From Bacillota bacterium (GTDB taxonomy: Bacteria > Bacillota > Clostridia > Christensenellales > CAG-138), in the NCBI GenBank assembly GCA_023416175.1, contig JAEZIE010000078.1, positions 1 through 8,697 of the forward strand: a DNA stretch of 8,697 nt, read 5' to 3'. Below, piece after piece: positions 5,060 to 8,697 of the stretch. Numbering within the stretch: position 1 is the stretch's first letter; the number at the start of each line of letters is the position of its first letter. A program made the position numbers and the translations under genes. The notes beneath the pieces were generated by a model. The model was not told the DNA's origin and made no database searches. It was given only the letters and a program-made list of their open reading frames with translations.

Positions 5060-6168
5060 CAGCACACCTCCTTTTGTTCCATGGATGCATTTTTACGCCT
5101 GGCGTCGCCGCGTAAATATTGAATATTGATGAGCTTGCCAATCAGCCCGTTGGGCATGAAGAATACAAAGATCAGTACCACAACGCCCATAATCAGCATC
5201 CAATAATCCGAGATCTGCTCGGAAAGCAGTGTTTGCGTCCAGTTGATGAGTATGGTGCCTACAATAGCGCCTGTCAGGTTGCCTCGGCCACCAATCGCCA
5301 CCCATACAAGGAGCAGAGTACAAAGGGTAAGGCCCACCTCCGTAGGGGAAATAAAACCGTTTGTAGGAACATAAAGAACGCCCGCCAGCCCAGCCAGCAC
5401 GCCTGAAACCACATATACCGCGATCTTGAAGCGGTTGGGCTTATATCCCAGAAAAGTCAAACGCGGTTCGTTCTCCCGGATTGCCTGCAAAACCGTACCA
5501 AAACGGGTGTGGGTCAGCCAGATACAGAACAGATATACAAGCAGCACAACCCCCAGCAGTATGTAATAGAGCACATTGAGCGAAAGCGGGGCACTGCCCA
5601 GCAGTGAGCGTTCCAACCCCCCCAACCCGTTGCTGCCATTGGTATAGGCATGTTGGTTGGTAACGAACAACTCGAATATCTGCGCAAGCGCCAGCGTAAT
5701 GAGGGAAAAGAACACGCCGCTAATCTTGCTGGAAAATATGAATGTCCCAAGAAAGGCCGCAATCAACCCAGGTACGATAAGCGCAAGCAAAAATGCTCCA
5801 ATCGGGCTCAGAAGCGGCGTAAATAGCGCGGGTATCTGTTCGAGCCCTGCCTGCTGCATATACCACGGCAGCCCTTTGAGAAATGTATAAGAGAGCGCCA
5901 CCATATAACCGCCTGCGCCAAACAGCACGGCGTGCCCCATGCTCATAAGGCCCGTATACCCCCACAATAAGTCAAGGGAGATGGCGAATATAATATAAAC
6001 CAGGACTTTGCTCATCAATTCCGTGCGGAACGGAGAGAACAGCAAAGGAAAAATCACCAGAAACAGGAACGCTACACCATCGATATAGCGGTTGACCGGT
6101 AAAGACTTGAGCTTTTTGACCAGCATTGGCAGCCCGCCCCCCTCACTTTTTAGCTGTACAAGAAACAT
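5059..6168 (-). CDS. urtC: Urt-type ABC importer, permease subunit (UrtC/LivM class)
   Basis: Inner-membrane channel subunit with roughly ten hydrophobic segments over 369 residues. Family marks: DLLWGYTGLMSMGHAVLFG (67-85), the cytoplasmic coupling loop AIRENEPRLTFLGY (229-242) that contacts the ATPases, GGRGNLTG (293-300) and the C-terminal FFMPNGLIG. The start is uncertain. ATG 6168 lies 18 nt after the urtB stop with GGAG only 3 nt before it. ATG 6126 (residue 15) is preceded by a G-rich AGTGAGGGGGGCGGG stretch and would begin MLVKKLKSLPVNRY, a more typical LivM-class N-terminus; residues 8-12 of the long form (SEGGG) look like a translated ribosome site. Stop TGA overlaps the urtD ATG by one base. 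No defect seen. Confidence 0.92.
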   Translation of the reverse strand: MFLVQLKSEGGGLPMLVKKLKSLPVNRYIDGVAFLFLVIFPLLFSPFRTELMSKVLVYIIFAISLDLLWGYTGLMSMGHAVLFGAGGYMVALSYTFLKGLPWYMQQAGLEQIPALFTPLLSPIGAFLLALIVPGLIAAFLGTFIFSSKISGVFFSLITLALAQIFELFVTNQHAYTNGSNGLGGLERSLLGSAPLSLNVLYYILLGVVLLVYLFCIWLTHTRFGTVLQAIRENEPRLTFLGYKPNRFKIAVYVVSGVLAGLAGVLYVPTNGFISPTEVGLTLCTLLLVWVAIGGRGNLTGAIVGTILINWTQTLLSEQISDYWMLIMGVVVLIFVFFMPNGLIGKLINIQYLRGDARRKNASMEQKEVC

Positions 6169-6186
6169 ATGCTCCGCAAGCCTGCC

Positions 6187-7041
6187 TCACCTTTTCTCCT
6201 TTGCAAACAGCCCCTCAGGCTTAAAGCGGATCAGTATGATAATAATCAAAAATACCAATATCTTGGCGCCGACATCGTTCCAATACCCGCCTAGTATGGT
6301 AACCGATTCGCCGATCAACCCTGCAGAAAACGCCGTGCCGAACAGCGAATCCACACCGCCGATTACAACATTCAAAAATGCGTCGGTCAGGTACTGTACC
6401 CCCATAAACGGCGAAACCGTACGTATGGGAGCGAGCATGGCCCCGGATAGCCCGGCAAGCGCGGTTCCATAGGTAAACGTGATGGTATCGATGCGCTGGG
6501 TATTGATACCCAGGCAGCCCGTCATAGACCGGTTCTCGGTAATGGCGCGGATTTGTTTGCCCAGCGTGGTTTTATGGATGAGCAGCCATGTAAAAAACAG
6601 CGCAAGCGCAGCAACCAGCAAAATGACCATGTTGTAATAGGGGATGGGAACGCCTTCAATTTCCAACGTGCCGCTTACCGGTATATTGACATATTTCAGC
6701 TCCGGGCCGCTGATAAACCGCACGGCCTGTTGTATAACCAGTGAAAGCGCGTAGGTAGCCAGCAGAGTTTCCGCCGTTTTGCCATAAAGCCGGCGGATAA
6801 CCAGCCGCTCGATGCCGGCCCCCAGAAGGCCCGTTATCAGAAAAGCCCCTATGATGGAAAAATAATAGGGCAACCCCAACACCGTACTTGTGTAATAGGC
6901 CACATAGGCGCCAACCATAATCAATTCCCCGTGGGCGAGGTTCACCACCTTCATATGGCCCATGATGATGACAAGCCCCAGCGCGGTCAGCAAAAACAAG
7001 GCGGAAGAATTGACGCCGTTGGCCAGCAATAATGCGAACAT
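6187..7041 (-). CDS. urtB: Urt-type ABC importer, permease subunit (UrtB/LivH class)
   Basis: A 284-residue inner-membrane permease that pairs with UrtC to form the translocation path. It has about eight hydrophobic helices, the conserved NLAHGELIMVGAY (34-46) after the first helices, the cytoplasmic coupling loop GKQIRAITENRSMTGCLGIN (161-180), in which ENRSMxxCLGI resembles UrtB proteins, IGGVDSLFGT (228-237), and the C-terminal RFKPEGLF (272-279). ATG 7041 follows GGGGG with about 9 nt spacing. It is separated from the binding-protein gene by 89 bp containing a strong hairpin, so it may be expressed at a lower level than the binding protein. Length is normal for short-form UrtB/LivH. Confidence 0.93.
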   Translation of the reverse strand: MFALLLANGVNSSALFLLTALGLVIIMGHMKVVNLAHGELIMVGAYVAYYTSTVLGLPYYFSIIGAFLITGLLGAGIERLVIRRLYGKTAETLLATYALSLVIQQAVRFISGPELKYVNIPVSGTLEIEGVPIPYYNMVILLVAALALFFTWLLIHKTTLGKQIRAITENRSMTGCLGINTQRIDTITFTYGTALAGLSGAMLAPIRTVSPFMGVQYLTDAFLNVVIGGVDSLFGTAFSAGLIGESVTILGGYWNDVGAKILVFLIIIILIRFKPEGLFAKEKR

Positions 7042-7070
7042 ATGGGACTACCCCCTTTTAAAAATAGGAG

Positions 7071-7102
7071 TTCAGAGCACGGCAGGGCTGTCGTGCTCTG
7101 AA
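7071..7102 (-). terminator. Strong intra-operon hairpin between binding protein and permease genes
   Basis: TTCAGAGCACG and CGTGCTCTGAA form a perfect 11-bp stem around a 10-nt loop. In the minus-strand transcript it begins 28 nt after the binding-protein stop and is followed six bases later by UUUUU. This is the usual form of a leaky terminator or 3' stabiliser that lets the binding protein be made in excess over the membrane subunits. Confidence 0.7.
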
Positions 7103-7130
7103 CAGCGCCTTAAAGCCTATTCAAATCGGC

Positions 7131-8300
7131 TTAGGGCTTGGGTTCGATCAGGTCGGGGGATTCATAGACAACTTTGAACGAACCATCGGGAGCCACCTGC
7201 GCGATGCGGCCGCGGCACCAGAGATGGTGGCTATTCTCGTCTATCTTGATATGTCCCTGAGGTGCATCCATTTCCAGGCCCTTGAATGCTGCCAAAATGG
7301 TCTCGGGTTTAAAATCTGCAGCCTTTTCAAGTGCCATAGCAAGTAGCTTGACCGAGTCATAACTGGCCTCGCCCACCGCAGTCACATCGCGGTTGCCAAA
7401 TTTCTTTTCATAGTTGTCCACAAAGGTTTTGTTCGCTTCGCTCTCAATGGTGTTGAAATAATTGAAGCAGGAGTAATGTCCTACCGCCGCATCGCCGATG
7501 GCAGCAACCGAGGCTTCATCGGTAATGGTACTTGCGATGGGCATTGTCGCAGCATCAAAGCCATAACTCTTATACTGCTTGTAGAAAGCCACAGTGCTGT
7601 CACCATTCAGGTTGGCATAGATAACGTCCGGATCGGCTTCATTAATTTTCGCAATGACGGAAGCAAAATCGGAGTTTCCGGAAGGAACAATCTCATTGCC
7701 AACAATCTCGCCGCCATTCGCCTTTACCACTTCAACGGCCTGTGCGTGAATCAGCGATACATATACAGTCTCTGAACCCAGGAAGAAGAACTTTTTGCCG
7801 ACATTGTCCATCAGCCAAGGTACAAACAGGTCGTTTTGCTGGTTGAGTACGCTGCCGGTATAGATGAGGTTCGGGGAAGGATCTTCGCCTTCATAGAAGG
7901 TGGGATATACCAGGATGCCGTTGTTCTGTTCCACAATGGGCCGTGCCGCAACACGGCTCGCGGAGGTGTAGAGGCCTACCGTAGCCACGACTTGGTCCTG
8001 CATGATCAGCTTTTTCATTTTGTCGGCGGCCTTGGCCGGATCGGTGGAATAATCCTCGAATACAGGAACCAGTTTCTTGCCCTTTACGCCGCCCGCCTCG
8101 TTCACTTCGTCGATAGCCATCATGGCGGCATTGTACATGCACTCCTCGGTAATTGCCGTAGCGCCAGTCTTGGAGAATATCAGGCCAATCTTGATCTCTC
8201 CAGATGCGCCCCCGCTGACGCTTGCCCCGCACCCCGTCAGCCCGAGAACCGTCGCTGCGCATACAAACAGCGCAATCCCAATCCTTGCCCATTTTTTCAT
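7131..8300 (-). CDS. urtA: Urt/AmiC-type substrate-binding lipoprotein of the ABC importer
   Basis: A 389-residue extracytoplasmic binding protein (type I periplasmic-binding fold) that captures the substrate for the UrtBCDE machinery. The signal peptide (MKKWARIGIALFVCAATVLG) ends in a lipobox L-T-G-Cys24, so the mature protein is lipid-anchored, as in Gram-positive cells. A Ser/Gly-rich linker precedes the start of the domain at EIKIGLIFSKTG. UrtA/AmiC-type marks include GLYTSASRVAARPIVE, YPTFYEGEDPSPNLIYTG, NGDSTVAFYKQ and MDAPQGHIKIDENSHHLW near the end. Known relatives bind urea, short amides or related compounds; the true ligand is not fixed by these motifs. ATG 8300 has GGGGAGG 8 nt upstream. 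It is the first importer gene, 96 bp after a molybdenum hydroxylase subunit. No urease gene is in the window, so the symbol marks family, not proven cargo. Confidence 0.9.
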   Translation of the reverse strand: MKKWARIGIALFVCAATVLGLTGCGASVSGGASGEIKIGLIFSKTGATAITEECMYNAAMMAIDEVNEAGGVKGKKLVPVFEDYSTDPAKAADKMKKLIMQDQVVATVGLYTSASRVAARPIVEQNNGILVYPTFYEGEDPSPNLIYTGSVLNQQNDLFVPWLMDNVGKKFFFLGSETVYVSLIHAQAVEVVKANGGEIVGNEIVPSGNSDFASVIAKINEADPDVIYANLNGDSTVAFYKQYKSYGFDAATMPIASTITDEASVAAIGDAAVGHYSCFNYFNTIESEANKTFVDNYEKKFGNRDVTAVGEASYDSVKLLAMALEKAADFKPETILAAFKGLEMDAPQGHIKIDENSHHLWCRGRIAQVAPDGSFKVVYESPDLIEPKP

Positions 8301-8354
8301 CTTGTTATCCTCCCCTAACTTCCTTCAGTAACAGATTTTGATGAAGATATATCT

Positions 8355-8381
8355 CCAAACGCCGTTTCACGGCAATTTTGG
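8355..8381 (-). other. Imperfect hairpin in the gap between the hydroxylase subunit and urtA
   Basis: Core stem GCCGT/ACGGC with a 3-nt loop, extended by CCAAA/TTTGG across a small internal loop. It lies 15 nt after the hydroxylase stop and 54 nt before urtA. There is no U-run after it on the minus strand, so a full terminator is unlikely; processing or partial attenuation is possible. Next to it, 8345-8354 is a perfect 10-bp palindrome AGATATATCT. A weak promoter (TTGCCG, 18 bp, TATATC) also overlaps here. Confidence 0.35.
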
Positions 8382-8396
8382 GCATAGTATCGCGCT

Positions 8397-8697
8397 TTAC
8401 CCCTGTCGGCGCTTCCCTTCATCCTGTCCAAGTACTTTTGCGGCGACCTTCACCGCCTGGCTCATAGCGGAGTATCCGCCGCAACGGCATAAATGCCCAC
8501 CCAGCGCCTCCAATACATCTTGTTCAGAAGGGTCCGGATGTTTATCCAGCATGGCCTTTGCCGCCATCAGAATGCCCGGAATGCAGAACCCGCACTGCAC
8601 CGCGCTGTGTTCGATAAACGCCTGCTGCAGAGGATGCAAGCCCTCATCGCCCGCCAGGCCCTCAACGGTCAGAATATCCGCGCCATTGGCCTCCGCA
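8397..8697 (-). CDS. [2Fe-2S] small subunit of a xanthine dehydrogenase/CoxS-family molybdenum hydroxylase (N-terminus off the window)
   Basis: C-terminal 99 residues of an electron-transfer subunit that carries two [2Fe-2S] clusters between a molybdenum-cofactor subunit and a flavin or other acceptor. The frame runs open through the right edge (…ANGADILTVEGLAGDEG) and on into LHPLQQAFIEH, the standard link between the two cluster domains. A TTG inside this stretch at 8639 is therefore not the true start. The second-cluster cysteines are present: CGFCIPG and, 31 residues on, LCRCGGY. The usual family form is LCRCTGY; the Gly here is a mild variant. The first ferredoxin-like cluster domain is outside the window. 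A short charged tail (DEGKRRQG) ends the protein. Substrate could be a purine, another N-heterocycle or an aldehyde; it cannot be decided without the large subunit. Same strand as the importer. Confidence 0.93.
   Translation of the reverse strand, partial: AEANGADILTVEGLAGDEGLHPLQQAFIEHSAVQCGFCIPGILMAAKAMLDKHPDPSEQDVLEALGGHLCRCGGYSAMSQAVKVAAKVLGQDEGKRRQG

Noticed and set aside
8338..8351. Half-conserved FNR-like sequence TTGATgaagATATA before urtA
   Set aside because: Only one half-site matches; the other half fails at two of five positions and forms part of an AT-rich palindrome, so binding is not supported.
1..8697. Mobile element, CRISPR, toxin-antitoxin or phage-defence module
   Set aside because: No transposase, integrase, direct-repeat array, terminal inverted repeats or defence-type domains were seen; all large genes belong to known transport, regulation, repair or redox families.

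Overview
The window looks like chromosomal DNA from an anaerobic Bacillota (Clostridia-type) bacterium. This is inferred from strong AGGAGG-type ribosome binding sites, a lipoprotein-type solute-binding protein, a Cys-rich Fnr-family regulator paired with a Ric/ScdA di-iron repair protein, a Kdp operon with kdpF, and a xanthine-dehydrogenase-family iron-sulfur subunit. No rRNA, tRNA, CRISPR array, insertion sequence or phage gene is visible, and no gene inside the window looks broken.

Layout. (1) 1-1744, minus strand: the start of a high-affinity K+ pump operon. It contains a 30-residue membrane peptide that I cannot assign to a family, then kdpF (29 residues), then kdpA, which runs off the left edge with about 480 residues visible. 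(2) 1745-2064: a divergent regulatory region holding candidate promoters in both directions, a 21-bp-spaced TTGACAC repeat and two small dyads. (3) 2065-3525, plus strand: an Fnr-type regulator with a CxCCxxxC N-terminus, a fourth central cysteine and the ExxSR recognition helix, followed by ric (ScdA/YtfE). Between them lies a near-perfect FNR box 29.5 bp from the middle of an extended -10 element, which is class II activator geometry. (4) 3558-3581: a hairpin between convergent genes. (5) 3606-8300, minus strand: a complete five-gene branched-chain-type ABC importer whose two ATPases carry UrtD/UrtE-type signatures (LSHGQ; DEPTEGIQP), so it is best called an Urt-type (urea/short amide class) importer. 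Order of transcription is binding protein, permease, permease, ATPase, ATPase. (6) 8397-8697, minus strand: the C-terminal part of a [2Fe-2S] small subunit of a molybdenum hydroxylase (xanthine dehydrogenase/CoxS family), open at the right edge.

How the parts may work together. The regulator-ric pair reads as a redox/nitrosative stress module: loss or damage of an Fe-S cluster in the regulator would change ric expression, and Ric would help repair damaged Fe-S centres. The Urt-type importer sits directly downstream of a molybdenum hydroxylase subunit on the same strand and no urease gene is visible. Its cargo may therefore be linked to nitrogen scavenging from heterocycles such as purines or their amide/ureide products; that is inference from context only. 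The Kdp end is an ordinary K+ uptake system apart from the extra small membrane peptide at its head.
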